Of a stretch of 11,599 nt of DNA, positions 1-6,386 are shown piece by piece. The position numbers were made by a program, and so were the translations under genes. The notes under the pieces are model-generated. The model was not told the origin of the DNA. It saw only the letters and a list, made by a program, of their open reading frames with translations, and ran no database searches. Source of the DNA: Nitrospirota bacterium (GTDB taxonomy: Bacteria; Nitrospirota; Leptospirillia; Leptospirillales; Leptospirillaceae); the NCBI GenBank assembly GCA_021828525.1, contig JAJZGM010000026.1:1-11599 (forward strand). The letters are read 5' to 3'. How positions within the stretch are numbered: position 1 is the first letter of the stretch; each line of letters begins with the position of its first letter.

Positions 1-583
1 CGTAGACCGTCGCCACAAATGCCGTGGCAATTCCTTCGGCCAGCTTGTTCGGATCCCCCATGTTGCTCATGACATGGATGAGCCCCAGGACGGCGCCAAG
101 GATTCCGATGGTCGGGGCATACCCACCCGCCGATTCATAGACCTTGAAGGCGACCCCCTCCTCCTCTTCGATATAATGGGCCTCGACCTCAAGAGCCTCC
201 CGGACCTTGGTGATCTCGGTGCCGTCCATGACCATCCGGACCCCCCGGGCAAAGAAGGGATCGGCCTTGATCTCCGGATCCTCGAGGTGGGCTTCAAGCT
301 TCAGGAGTCCTTCCTTCCGGCTGGTCTTGGAAAGATCCTGGATCTTCTGGATGACGGGTCCCGGATCCCCGCCCTTCGAAAAGAAGATCCGCGGGACCAG
401 CTTGACGGACTTCATCACGAACCCCAGGGGAAACTGGAGAAGGGTCGCCCCGAAGGTCCCCCCGAAGACGATCATCGCGGCTGTGGGCTGGATGATTGTC
501 GACAGGGGGAGCCCCTCCAGAGTGGCTCCCAGAAGAATCCCCCCCAGTCCCAGAAGCAGTCCGAGGATCGTTGTGATATCCAT
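1..583 (-). CDS. motA: Flagellar motor stator protein MotA, C-terminally cut by the window edge
   Basis: MotA is the inner-membrane stator subunit that, with MotB, conducts ions and drives flagellar rotation. I translated 194 residues from ATG at 583; the rest lies past position 1. Visible parts are TM1 (about residues 3-21), TM2 (about 32-50), a charged cytoplasmic loop (about 55-150), TM3 (about 153-173) with the family motif YAPTIGILGAVLGL and its conserved proline, and the start of TM4 (from about 181). The short TM1-TM2 connection with LEG resembles the MotC/PomA branch rather than the longer enteric MotA. The start is preceded by a GGGGGAA ribosome site, and the gap to the cheW stop is 32 nt, so it is probably co-transcribed with the che genes. 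motB is expected next but is outside the window. The coupling ion cannot be told from MotA alone. Confidence 0.95.
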   Translation of the reverse strand, partial: MDITTILGLLLGLGGILLGATLEGLPLSTIIQPTAAMIVFGGTFGATLLQFPLGFVMKSVKLVPRIFFSKGGDPGPVIQKIQDLSKTSRKEGLLKLEAHLEDPEIKADPFFARGVRMVMDGTEITKVREALEVEAHYIEEEEGVAFKVYESAGGYAPTIGILGAVLGLIHVMSNMGDPNKLAEGIATAFVATVY

Positions 584-615
584 GAAATTCCCCCGAAGAT
601 CGGACTATTTGCCGT

Positions 616-1173
616 CTAGCGCCTTCCCGCATCCTTCTGGATCGCCGCAAGAAGCTTTTGGAGATCCAGGAGGACCACCAGATTCTCCCCGAGATGGGCC
701 ACACCGGCCATCACAGCATCGAGGACATTTCCAAGTCCGATTCCTTCGTTCTTTTCGATCTTCTCCCGGCCGATCCGGATGACCTGATAGACCTGGTCCA
801 CCGCAAGGCCGACCGTGAGCCCTTCATGGAAGACGACAATGGTCCTGGCCTCCTCCGCGTCGGTCGTGGGAAGGGGAAAGCCGAATCGCTTTCGAAGGTT
901 GATCACGGGAAGAATCTTCCCCCGGAGGTTCATGACCCCCTCCACGAAATAGGGGGCCTTGGGCACCCGCGTCACTTCCGAAATCCGGTTGATCTCATGA
1001 ACGTTCATGACATCGAGGGCATATTCCTCCTCACCCAGCCGGAAGCTCACCAGCTGGAGGATCCCCTCCCCGAAGTCCACCCCGCCCGGAACCCCGGAAA
1101 TTTCCCGGGACAATTCCCTGGTTGCCTCTTCCTGTCTTCCGAAAGGCGCAATGGCCATCCCTGTCGTTTCCAT
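616..1173 (-). CDS. cheW: Chemotaxis adaptor protein CheW
   Basis: CheW is the cytoplasmic SH3-like adaptor that links CheA to chemoreceptor tips in the signalling array. The 185-residue product has the CheW domain from about residue 38 to 180, including the conserved VEGVMNLRGKILPVINLRKR stretch (78-97), with the NLRG arginine at 85. An N-terminal extension of about 35 residues precedes the domain; it is charged and shows no motif I recognise. The ATG at 1173 has a good AGGAG site 7 nt upstream, so the extension is probably translated, although ATG codon 6 is an alternative. The gene lies 36 nt after the MCP stop and 32 nt before motA. Its closeness to the MCP and cheA suggests that it couples this receptor to this kinase. 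Confidence 0.95.
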   Translation of the reverse strand: METTGMAIAPFGRQEEATRELSREISGVPGGVDFGEGILQLVSFRLGEEEYALDVMNVHEINRISEVTRVPKAPYFVEGVMNLRGKILPVINLRKRFGFPLPTTDAEEARTIVVFHEGLTVGLAVDQVYQVIRIGREKIEKNEGIGLGNVLDAVMAGVAHLGENLVVLLDLQKLLAAIQKDAGRR

Positions 1174-1198
1174 CAGTGCACTCCTGGATAGGGGATCA

Positions 1199-1210
1199 AG
1201 AGGATCCTCT
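1199..1210. repeat. 12-bp perfect palindrome at the MCP stop codon
   Basis: AGAGGATCCTCT is a perfect palindrome whose right end overlaps the last base of the MCP stop codon. It lies in the MCP-cheW gap, upstream of the cheW ribosome site. As RNA it could only make a 4-bp stem with a GATC loop, so it may have no function. Confidence 0.4.
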
Positions 1211-2904
1211 CAGACCTTGAAGCGAGACAGATAATCGTTGAGTTCTTCCATCTGCTTCTGGAGACCTTCGCCGGCCTGGACCGCTCCGGAGACATTTTCC
1301 ACCGTCTCCCTGGCATCGCGGGCCGTCTGGTCGACGACCTTCCCGACCTGCGAAATGGCCTGGGTCTGCTGCCCGGTCGTCTCGGCGATCTGGTTCACCC
1401 GGCCGGAGACGTCTGAGGAGGAGGCCACAATCCGGGAAAACACCTCTGCGGTCTTCTTTGTCTCCCCGATCAGAAGCTTCATCTCCTTCGATCCCCGGTC
1501 CATCACCTTGACCGACTGGTCGGTCAACCCCTGGAGCTGGGAGATGGTCTCGGAAATTTCCCGGGTGGAGCGCGTCGTCCTCTCCGCAAGCTTTCTGACC
1601 TCGTCTGCGACCACCGCGAACCCTCGTCCCTGTTCTCCCGCCCGGGCCGCTTCAATGGCGGCATTCAAAGCCAGAAGGTTGGTCTGTTCGGCGATCTCGT
1701 TGATGATGTTGACGATCTGGGAGATCTGGTCCGATCGTTTCCCCAGATCGAGGATCTTTTCCCCGGCTTCGGAGATAACCGTCTCGATGCGGGAAAGTTC
1801 CCGGACCATTTCGGAGACCGTTTCCCCGCCGGCATTGGCTTCCTGGCTCGCCCGGGCCGAGATCTCGGAGACGGCCCGGGTGACACGGGCCACATCGGCC
1901 AGGGATCGGCCCAGTTCGTCGACGGCAGTCTTGGCCATCTCGATCTGCTGCATCTGGGTGGTCGACTTGCCACGGATGGATTCGAGGGAGAGGATCATGT
2001 TGCGGGACCCCTCGCCCACGCACTCCGACTCGTTTGCCACCTTCTTCACAAGGTCACGGAGATTGTCGACCATCCGGCCGAAATGATTGACCAGATCCCC
2101 CACCTCATCCCCGGCCGTGCTCGTCAGGTGCTGGGTCAGGTCCCCTTCGGCCGTCTTCCCGATGACCCGGACGAGTTCCCCCAGCGGCCGGACGGCGATC
2201 ATCCGGACCAGAACGACGAGAAGGAGCAGCAGGATTCCGATCGTGGCCAGGGCATAGACAGCCGCCTGAAGCTTGAGCCGGGAGAGATCTCCCTCGAAGG
2301 AACTCCGCTCCATGCTCACACGCAGGACGGCGAGAGTCGGTTCATGGGAGGCATACCCGTGGCAGAGGGCGCAGTTTTTTTCGTAACGAACAGGAAAGAG
2401 TCTTGTCAGAACCGGCTTTCCGTCGACAATCTGTTTGAATGTGGCCGACTTGGCATATTTCACAACATCCTGGAATCGGGGATCACGCGAAAGGGCCTGC
2501 TCCTGGTGCTTCGGATGCAGGAGGTACATCCGGGGGGAATAGGCCTTGTAATGGCGCCAGGTATTGACCTTCTCGATGGCCGTATTGTCGTAGAAGGCCT
2601 GGAGTCCATCGGGCCGGAGGACCTGGACCCTGACGATGCCCGGGAGGGTCTTCTGGTCCACCACAAGCTTCTGAGACAGCGCCGGGGCATTGATGGAATA
2701 CATGATGGTCCCCAACCCGCGGACGATCGAATGACCCATCATCGTCATCTTCCCGGTCTCGATCTGGGCGAGGTCAGCCTTTGCCGACCGGTAGAACAGC
2801 GTGTAGGTCGCACCCAGGACCAGGACGAGAGCCACAGCCGTTGAAAGACCGACCTTCGCCGAAAGTCGCATCCGGATGGAGCTTCTTCTCTCGGGACCGC
2901 TCAC
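1210..2904 (-). CDS. Methyl-accepting chemotaxis protein with a periplasmic c-type heme (CxxCH) sensor domain
   Basis: This is a 564-residue transmembrane chemoreceptor. In order: a basic N-terminus, TM1 (about 18-38), a periplasmic sensor of about 175 residues (39-213), TM2 (about 214-235), HAMP (about 236-290), and a cytoplasmic coiled-coil signalling domain. The hairpin tip is unmistakable (EQTNLLALNAAIEAARAGEQ, 406-425, then GRGFAVVADEVRKLAERT). The sensor contains C178-A-L-C181-H182, a c-type heme attachment motif, followed by GYASHEP. This resembles heme-c sensors of Geobacter MCPs (GSU0935 and GSU0582 type) and Tll0287-like/DUF3365 domains, and suggests redox or gas sensing. No CheR-tethering NWETF-type C-terminus is present; the protein ends in YLSRFKV. 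The start is GTG, chosen because AAGGAGG lies 5 nt upstream; ATG codon 12 is an alternative. The gene sits between cheA and cheW, so this is likely the receptor dedicated to this operon. The ligand is unknown. Confidence 0.95.
   Translation of the reverse strand: MSGPERRSSIRMRLSAKVGLSTAVALVLVLGATYTLFYRSAKADLAQIETGKMTMMGHSIVRGLGTIMYSINAPALSQKLVVDQKTLPGIVRVQVLRPDGLQAFYDNTAIEKVNTWRHYKAYSPRMYLLHPKHQEQALSRDPRFQDVVKYAKSATFKQIVDGKPVLTRLFPVRYEKNCALCHGYASHEPTLAVLRVSMERSSFEGDLSRLKLQAAVYALATIGILLLLLVVLVRMIAVRPLGELVRVIGKTAEGDLTQHLTSTAGDEVGDLVNHFGRMVDNLRDLVKKVANESECVGEGSRNMILSLESIRGKSTTQMQQIEMAKTAVDELGRSLADVARVTRAVSEISARASQEANAGGETVSEMVRELSRIETVISEAGEKILDLGKRSDQISQIVNIINEIAEQTNLLALNAAIEAARAGEQGRGFAVVADEVRKLAERTTRSTREISETISQLQGLTDQSVKVMDRGSKEMKLLIGETKKTAEVFSRIVASSSDVSGRVNQIAETTGQQTQAISQVGKVVDQTARDARETVENVSGAVQAGEGLQKQMEELNDYLSRFKV
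2359..2373 (-). other. CxxCH c-type heme attachment motif in the MCP sensor
   Basis: The codons TGC GCC CTC TGC CAC encode C178-A-L-C181-H182. Topology (basic N-terminus, TM1 before, TM2 after) puts the motif in the periplasm, where cytochrome c maturation attaches heme to the two cysteines and the histidine serves as proximal ligand. Candidate second axial ligands in the same domain include H58, M68, H118, H130, H133, H187 and M198; the sequence alone does not show which, if any, is used. Confidence 0.8.
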
Positions 2905-2916
2905 CTTCTCCTCCTT
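2905..2916 (-). promoter_or_regulatory. Ribosome binding site deciding the GTG start of the MCP
   Basis: AAGGAGG (2916-2910) lies 5 nt before GTG at 2904. The near-perfect Shine-Dalgarno match favours this non-ATG start over the internal ATG at codon 12. Confidence 0.7.
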
Positions 2917-2924
2917 GGTACAAG

Positions 2925-2943
2925 GGACGCAAAGGATGCGTCC
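2925..2943. repeat. Hairpin-forming inverted repeat between cheA and the MCP gene
   Basis: GGACGCA-TCCTT-TGCGTCC (minus strand) is a perfect 7-bp stem with a 5-nt loop. It starts 9 nt after the cheA stop and ends just before the MCP ribosome site. No run of T follows, so it does not look like a full intrinsic terminator; an mRNA processing, stability or partial attenuation role is possible. Confidence 0.55.
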
Positions 2944-2952
2944 ACGAACCGG

Positions 2953-4920
2953 CTAGACACCGGCTTCCAGGCGCTCCGGGGGAACGGAGTCGAGAGGGGT
3001 CACACCCTTCTTCGTCCGCAACGAAACATCCTGGAGGATTTCCCCCACATCGAGAATGATGACGACCCGTCCATCTCCGGTAATCGTCGCTCCGGCCAGC
3101 CCCCGGATTTCCGAAAGGATCTGGCCCATGGACTTGATGACAACTTCTTCCTGGTATGGCAGCCGGTCTACGACCAGCCCCAGGTTCTTGGAACCGACCT
3201 GAACGACGACGACATATCGGCCTTCGGGAATGCCGGTTCCGTCTCCCTGATGGGGGACCTTGAACTCGTCTCTGAGCCGGATCAGGGGAAGGACCTGCTG
3301 TCTCAGGTTCAGGACCTCACTCCCGGAAAGTGTCTTGATATCCTTTTCGGTAATTTTTACGGTTTCAACAACGCTCGCGAGGGGAATGGCATAAGTTTCC
3401 GGTCCGATCGTCACCATGAGAGCCTGAATGATGGCGATCGTGAGGGGAAGGCGGATCGTGAAGGTCGAACCCGCTCCCTTCTGGGTGGCAATCTCCACCG
3501 AACCGTTGATTTTGTTGATATTGGTCCGGACCACATCCATCCCGACCCCCCGGCCGGAGACATCGGTCACCTTTTCCGCCGTACTGAAGCCGGGCATGAA
3601 AATGATGTTGACGGCCTCGGAGTCGGTGAGCCTCGTAGCATCGGCTTCAGTGATGATTCCCTTCTCGACGGCCTTTCTCCTGATTTTCTCCGCATCGATC
3701 CCGCGACCGTCGTCCGAGATCTCGATGACGATCGAATTTCCCTCCTGGTAGGCCGAGATCCGGACAACGCCCTCCGGATTCTTGCCTTGGGCGATTCTGT
3801 CGTCGGGCATCTCGATCCCGTGGTCGATCGAATTCCGGATGATGTGGACCAGGGGATCCCCGATCTCCTCGATGACCGACTTGTCGAGCTCGGTCTCCTC
3901 TCCAGAAAGTTCGAGCCGGAGACTCTTCCCCATCTTCCTCGACAGGTCCCGAACCATGCGCGGAAACTTTCCCAGCACCTTCTTGATGGGCTGCATGCGG
4001 GTCTTGATCACGGCAGTCTGCAGATCTGTGGTCACTCGATTCAGCTGGGAGATTGCCTCGGCGACTTCCTTGATCCTTCGCTCGAAATCGGTCACTCCGT
4101 CGATATCGCCCGAGAGCTTCACCAGACGGTTCCGCCCAAGGACCAGCTCGCCCACGAGGTTCATCACACTGTCAAGACGGCTGATCTCGACCCGGATCGT
4201 CTGGTCCGCCTCTCCCCCGCCTCCTCCTTCGGCCCCTTTCGGGGATCCGGCATCGGCATTCTGGGCCTCCTCCCTTGAGGAGGCAGGACGGACGACCTGA
4301 GGACCGGGATGGGGAACGGGAGAGGAAGGAGCGGCAGGGGGCGGAGGCGCGGCAGAGGGGAGATCTCCGGGAGCTTCCTGGGAGGCGGTCTCCTGTGAGG
4401 ATGCCGTCTCCTGTGGCATCGGCCGGGTGTCCAGGACCTTCTCCTCCCGGACTGCAGACGCCATCTCCGAATCGGCCCCTCCGGAGGCCTCTCCTAAGGA
4501 TTCCGAATGCGTGTCCTCCCCCCACTGGAGGAGGAGATCGAGCTTCATGTTGATGCCGTCGATGTCGACATCGGCCTGCTCACCGGTCCGGACTTCATTG
4601 ACGAGAACCTTGAGGGCATCCATGGACTCAAGAATGATGTCGATCACCGCCGGCTCGGCCCGCATGTTGCCCGTCCGGAGCTGGTTCAGGACATTCTCCG
4701 CGTGATGGGCAACCTCCACGATCCGGGTCAAGCCGATGAATCCCGCCGATCCCTTGATACTGTGGGCGGTCCGGAAAATTTCATTGAGGAGGGTCCTGTC
4801 TTCCGGATTGTTTTCAAGCTGGACGAAGTAGTTGTCGAGCCCCTCAAGCATCTCGGAGGCTTCCTGCAGAAAGTCCTGGACAATTTCCTTCATTTCGTCG
4901 TTATCGAATCCCTCGCTCAT
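2953..4920 (-). CDS. cheA: Chemotaxis histidine kinase CheA lacking a recognisable P2 domain
   Basis: CheA autophosphorylates under receptor control and passes phosphate to CheY. The 655-residue product has P1/HPt (about 1-125) with phospho-acceptor H53 in AHSIKGSAG. A low-complexity linker (about 135-238) follows, rich in Pro, Ala, Ser, Glu and Gly. Next come P3 dimerisation (about 240-308), the P4 ATPase domain (about 310-495) and the CheW-like P5 (about 497-635). P4 has the N box around N363 (RNSIDHG), G1 DDGRGID (403-409), F box FMPGFST (441-447) and G2 GRGVGMDVV (456-464), so all catalytic boxes are intact. No folded CheY-docking P2 domain is evident in the linker. The ATG at 4920 has GGAGG 7 nt upstream. 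The gene is 37 nt after cheY and 48 nt before the MCP gene, consistent with one transcript. Confidence 0.97.
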   Translation of the reverse strand: MSEGFDNDEMKEIVQDFLQEASEMLEGLDNYFVQLENNPEDRTLLNEIFRTAHSIKGSAGFIGLTRIVEVAHHAENVLNQLRTGNMRAEPAVIDIILESMDALKVLVNEVRTGEQADVDIDGINMKLDLLLQWGEDTHSESLGEASGGADSEMASAVREEKVLDTRPMPQETASSQETASQEAPGDLPSAAPPPPAAPSSPVPHPGPQVVRPASSREEAQNADAGSPKGAEGGGGGEADQTIRVEISRLDSVMNLVGELVLGRNRLVKLSGDIDGVTDFERRIKEVAEAISQLNRVTTDLQTAVIKTRMQPIKKVLGKFPRMVRDLSRKMGKSLRLELSGEETELDKSVIEEIGDPLVHIIRNSIDHGIEMPDDRIAQGKNPEGVVRISAYQEGNSIVIEISDDGRGIDAEKIRRKAVEKGIITEADATRLTDSEAVNIIFMPGFSTAEKVTDVSGRGVGMDVVRTNINKINGSVEIATQKGAGSTFTIRLPLTIAIIQALMVTIGPETYAIPLASVVETVKITEKDIKTLSGSEVLNLRQQVLPLIRLRDEFKVPHQGDGTGIPEGRYVVVVQVGSKNLGLVVDRLPYQEEVVIKSMGQILSEIRGLAGATITGDGRVVIILDVGEILQDVSLRTKKGVTPLDSVPPERLEAGV

Positions 4921-4941
4921 CGTCCAACCTCCACCCGTCCT

Positions 4942-4957
4942 CTCCCGGCCCCGGGAG
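4942..4957. repeat. Hairpin-forming inverted repeat abutting the cheY stop codon
   Basis: The minus strand reads CTCCCGGGGCCGGGAG directly after the cheY TAA. The arms CTCCCGG and CCGGGAG are perfectly complementary; with a 4-nt loop the stem is 6 bp, nearly all G-C. No T-tract follows, so it is not a standard terminator. It could stabilise cheY mRNA or reduce read-through into cheA; this is inference. Confidence 0.5.
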
Positions 4958-5341
4958 TTACTTTTCCTTGAAGATCTTTTTCACCTTCTCGTCGAGTGTC
5001 GCCACGGTGAAGGGCTTGACGATGTAGTTCGACACGCCGGCCTTGATCGCCTCGACGATATTTTCCTGCTTGGCCTCCGCGGTCACCATAAGGAACGGAA
5101 TATCCTTGATCTGCGGTGTCGCCCGAACCTTCCGTAAAAGATCGATCCCCGTCATGTTCGGCATGTTCCAGTCGCTGACAACGAAATCAAACCTCTCTAC
5201 GATCAGGCGGTCATAGGCCCTCTGGCCATCCTCCGCCTCTTCGATATTCGTGAAACCGATCTGGCGAAGGGTGTTCTTGACGATCCGGCGCATCGTGGAA
5301 AAGTCATCCACAACCAGAACCTTCATCCCAAAATTGATCAT
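4958..5341 (-). CDS. cheY: Chemotaxis response regulator CheY
   Basis: CheY is a single-domain receiver that, when phosphorylated by CheA, binds the flagellar switch (FliM) and changes motor rotation. Translated from ATG at 5341 the product has 127 residues, close to the family's usual size. Its key residues fall at the same numbers as in E. coli CheY: D12, D13, phospho-acceptor D57 (in SDWNMP), T87, Y106 and K109 (VKPF). The frame stays open upstream to a GTG at 5359. I prefer 5341 because AAGGAG lies 5 nt before it and because the extra six residues have no match to the fold's first strand. No output domain is present. cheA follows after 37 nt. A 191-nt leader separates it from fliA and holds a candidate promoter, so cheY may head its own transcript. 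Confidence 0.96.
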   Translation of the reverse strand: MINFGMKVLVVDDFSTMRRIVKNTLRQIGFTNIEEAEDGQRAYDRLIVERFDFVVSDWNMPNMTGIDLLRKVRATPQIKDIPFLMVTAEAKQENIVEAIKAGVSNYIVKPFTVATLDEKVKKIFKEK

Positions 5342-5352
5342 CGGAACTCCTT
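5342..5352 (-). promoter_or_regulatory. Ribosome binding site deciding the cheY start
   Basis: AAGGAG (5352-5347) followed by a 5-nt spacer precedes ATG at 5341. It lies inside the frame extension from GTG 5359, so it favours the shorter 127-residue CheY. Confidence 0.7.
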
Positions 5353-5371
5353 CCTTCACTCTATTGATACC

Positions 5372-5402
5372 GGCCGGACAGGATCTTTCGGCCCCGGCCT
5401 GT
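5372..5402. repeat. Two overlapping, mutually exclusive short stems in the cheY leader
   Basis: The segment 5372-5377 (GGCCGG) can pair with 5394-5399 (CCGGCC). The segment 5378-5382 (ACAGG) can pair with 5398-5402 (CCTGT). The two share bases 5398-5399 and cannot form fully together. They lie between the candidate promoter and the cheY ribosome site. The sequence is GC-rich, so chance pairing is quite possible. Confidence 0.3.
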
Positions 5403-5434
5403 ACGCCGTTCCGGACCGACAGGGTCCCGCTCCT

Positions 5435-5454
5435 TCCGATAGTCTCTTATCGGA
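5435..5454. repeat. Perfect 7-bp inverted repeat overlapping the candidate cheY promoter
   Basis: TCCGATA-6 nt-TATCGGA is a perfect inverted repeat. On the minus strand one arm forms most of a sigma28-like -10 element, and the other lies around the expected transcription start. No T-tract follows on either strand, so it is unlikely to be a terminator. An operator role is possible. Confidence 0.45.
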
Positions 5455-5474
5455 CACAATGTGACAGTTCTCAA
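5446..5474 (-). promoter_or_regulatory. Candidate promoter for cheY-cheA-mcp-cheW-motA (sigma28-like, with a sigma70 alternative)
   Basis: TCCGATAA (5454-5447) matches 7 of 8 positions of the sigma28 -10 consensus GCCGATAA. At the usual 15-nt spacing the -35 is TGAG (5473-5470), only a partial match to TAAA. The same stretch also reads as a sigma70 promoter: TTGAGA (5474-5469), 17 nt, GATAAG (5451-5446). The site lies in the 191-nt gap upstream of cheY, and fliA is the gene just before it, which fits FliA control of chemotaxis genes. The expected start is near 5439, giving a leader of about 100 nt. Moderate confidence because the -35 is weak. Confidence 0.45.
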
Positions 5475-5532
5475 CCTCCCTGTTCAGGATCACGACCGCG
5501 AGCCTCCCGTTATGGCCGGAAGAACTTGCGAA

Positions 5533-6270
5533 TCACTCTCCGGAAGGGTGAGACGCTTCCTCCATCGTCTTTCTGAGGATGGATTTGACAGCCCGAAGGG
5601 CCTGGGCATGGATTTGGGAGACACGCGATTCGCTGACCTCGAGAACCTGGGCCACTTCCTTCATCGTCAGCTCTTCGTAGTAATAAAGGGTCAGGACCAG
5701 CCGCTGCTTATCCGGAATGGATTCAAGCGCCTGCGTAAGCTTCTCCACAGCGTCGACACGGATCAGCTGTCCAAGGGGATCCTCCTGGCGGGTTTCAGGA
5801 AGCCTGTCGCCCAGGGACTCCCCCTCTGTCTCCTCCGGAGAGAAAAATTCGTCAAGGGAAAGGGCCGGGTGGGTATCGATCTCCCAGAGAAGCTGGGCCA
5901 TCGCCTCGTCCGAAAGCCCCATCTTCCTGGCGATTTCATCTTCTCGCGGCTCCCGGCCGAGCTCCTTCTCCAAAAGTGTCCGGATGGCCTGAACCTCGGA
6001 TTGCTTTTCGCGCACAGATCTCGGAACCCAGTCCATGGACCGGATTTCATCGAGCATGGCTCCCCGAATCCTGTGTTCGGCCATGGTCTTGAACTTGAGC
6101 CCGCGGGAAGGGTCGAATCGCCGGGCGCTTTCCACAAGGCTCTGGAGCCCGACGCTGATCAGGTCCTCCACCCCGATTTCGGGAGGGAGGCGGTGCGCAT
6201 ATCTCATGGCGTGATACTTGATCGTCCCGGCGAATTCCTTGATCATCGCCTCATCGAGTTCCAAGGCCAT
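5533..6270 (-). CDS. fliA: Flagellar sigma factor FliA (sigma28)
   Basis: FliA directs RNA polymerase to late flagellar, motor and chemotaxis promoters. The 245-residue product shows sigma region 2 (about 10-82) with the core motifs VEDLISVGLQSLVESARRFD and HRIRGAMLDEIRSMDWVPRS. Region 3 follows (about 85-130, LGREPREDEIARKMGLS), and region 4 (about 175-235) carries the helix-turn-helix LTMKEVAQVLEVSESRVSQI. The length is typical for FliA, and there is no region 1.1 or extra domain. The ATG at 6270 has AAGG 6 nt upstream, with GGGAG directly abutting it, so translation initiation may be modest; ATG codon 9 is an alternative. An AT-rich 125-nt gap after flhG holds a plausible promoter. An anti-sigma factor FlgM is not seen here. 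Confidence 0.96.
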   Translation of the reverse strand: MALELDEAMIKEFAGTIKYHAMRYAHRLPPEIGVEDLISVGLQSLVESARRFDPSRGLKFKTMAEHRIRGAMLDEIRSMDWVPRSVREKQSEVQAIRTLLEKELGREPREDEIARKMGLSDEAMAQLLWEIDTHPALSLDEFFSPEETEGESLGDRLPETRQEDPLGQLIRVDAVEKLTQALESIPDKQRLVLTLYYYEELTMKEVAQVLEVSESRVSQIHAQALRAVKSILRKTMEEASHPSGE

Positions 6271-6357
6271 CTCCCGCCTTCATGTCAAAAGAGGTCCACC
6301 GGAAGGAGTCCTCACTTTTCCCCAGAAATCCATCAGCACGAATTTGAAACAAAATAC

Positions 6358-6386
6358 ATTCTACCGAATCCACAACTAGTTCACAA
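6358..6386 (-). promoter_or_regulatory. Candidate sigma70-type promoter for fliA
   Basis: TTGTGA (6386-6381), a 17-nt spacer and TAGAAT (6363-6358) match the -35/-10 consensus at 4 of 6 and 5 of 6 positions with ideal spacing. The site lies in the most AT-rich stretch of the window, just after the flhG stop. The leader to the fliA ATG would be about 80 nt. No sigma54 (-24/-12) motif was seen in this gap. Confidence 0.45.

Noticed and set aside
2925..2943. Intrinsic terminator after cheA
   Set aside because: The stem is good, but the following bases are CTTGTACC, not a T-tract, and the MCP ribosome site begins within 10 nt, so full termination is unlikely.
3250..4278. Open frame on the plus strand (about 342 codons) opposite cheA
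   Set aside because: It lies wholly within cheA on the other strand, with no ribosome site or domain; it mirrors the conserved kinase codons.
5342..5359. GTG at 5359 as the cheY start
   Set aside because: It would place the AAGGAG ribosome site inside the coding region and add six residues before a receiver domain that is already full length from ATG 5341.
6280..6333. Possible 17-residue leader peptide (starting MDFWGK) upstream of fliA on the minus strand
   Set aside because: It has no Shine-Dalgarno sequence before its ATG, and nothing beyond a short chance frame supports translation.
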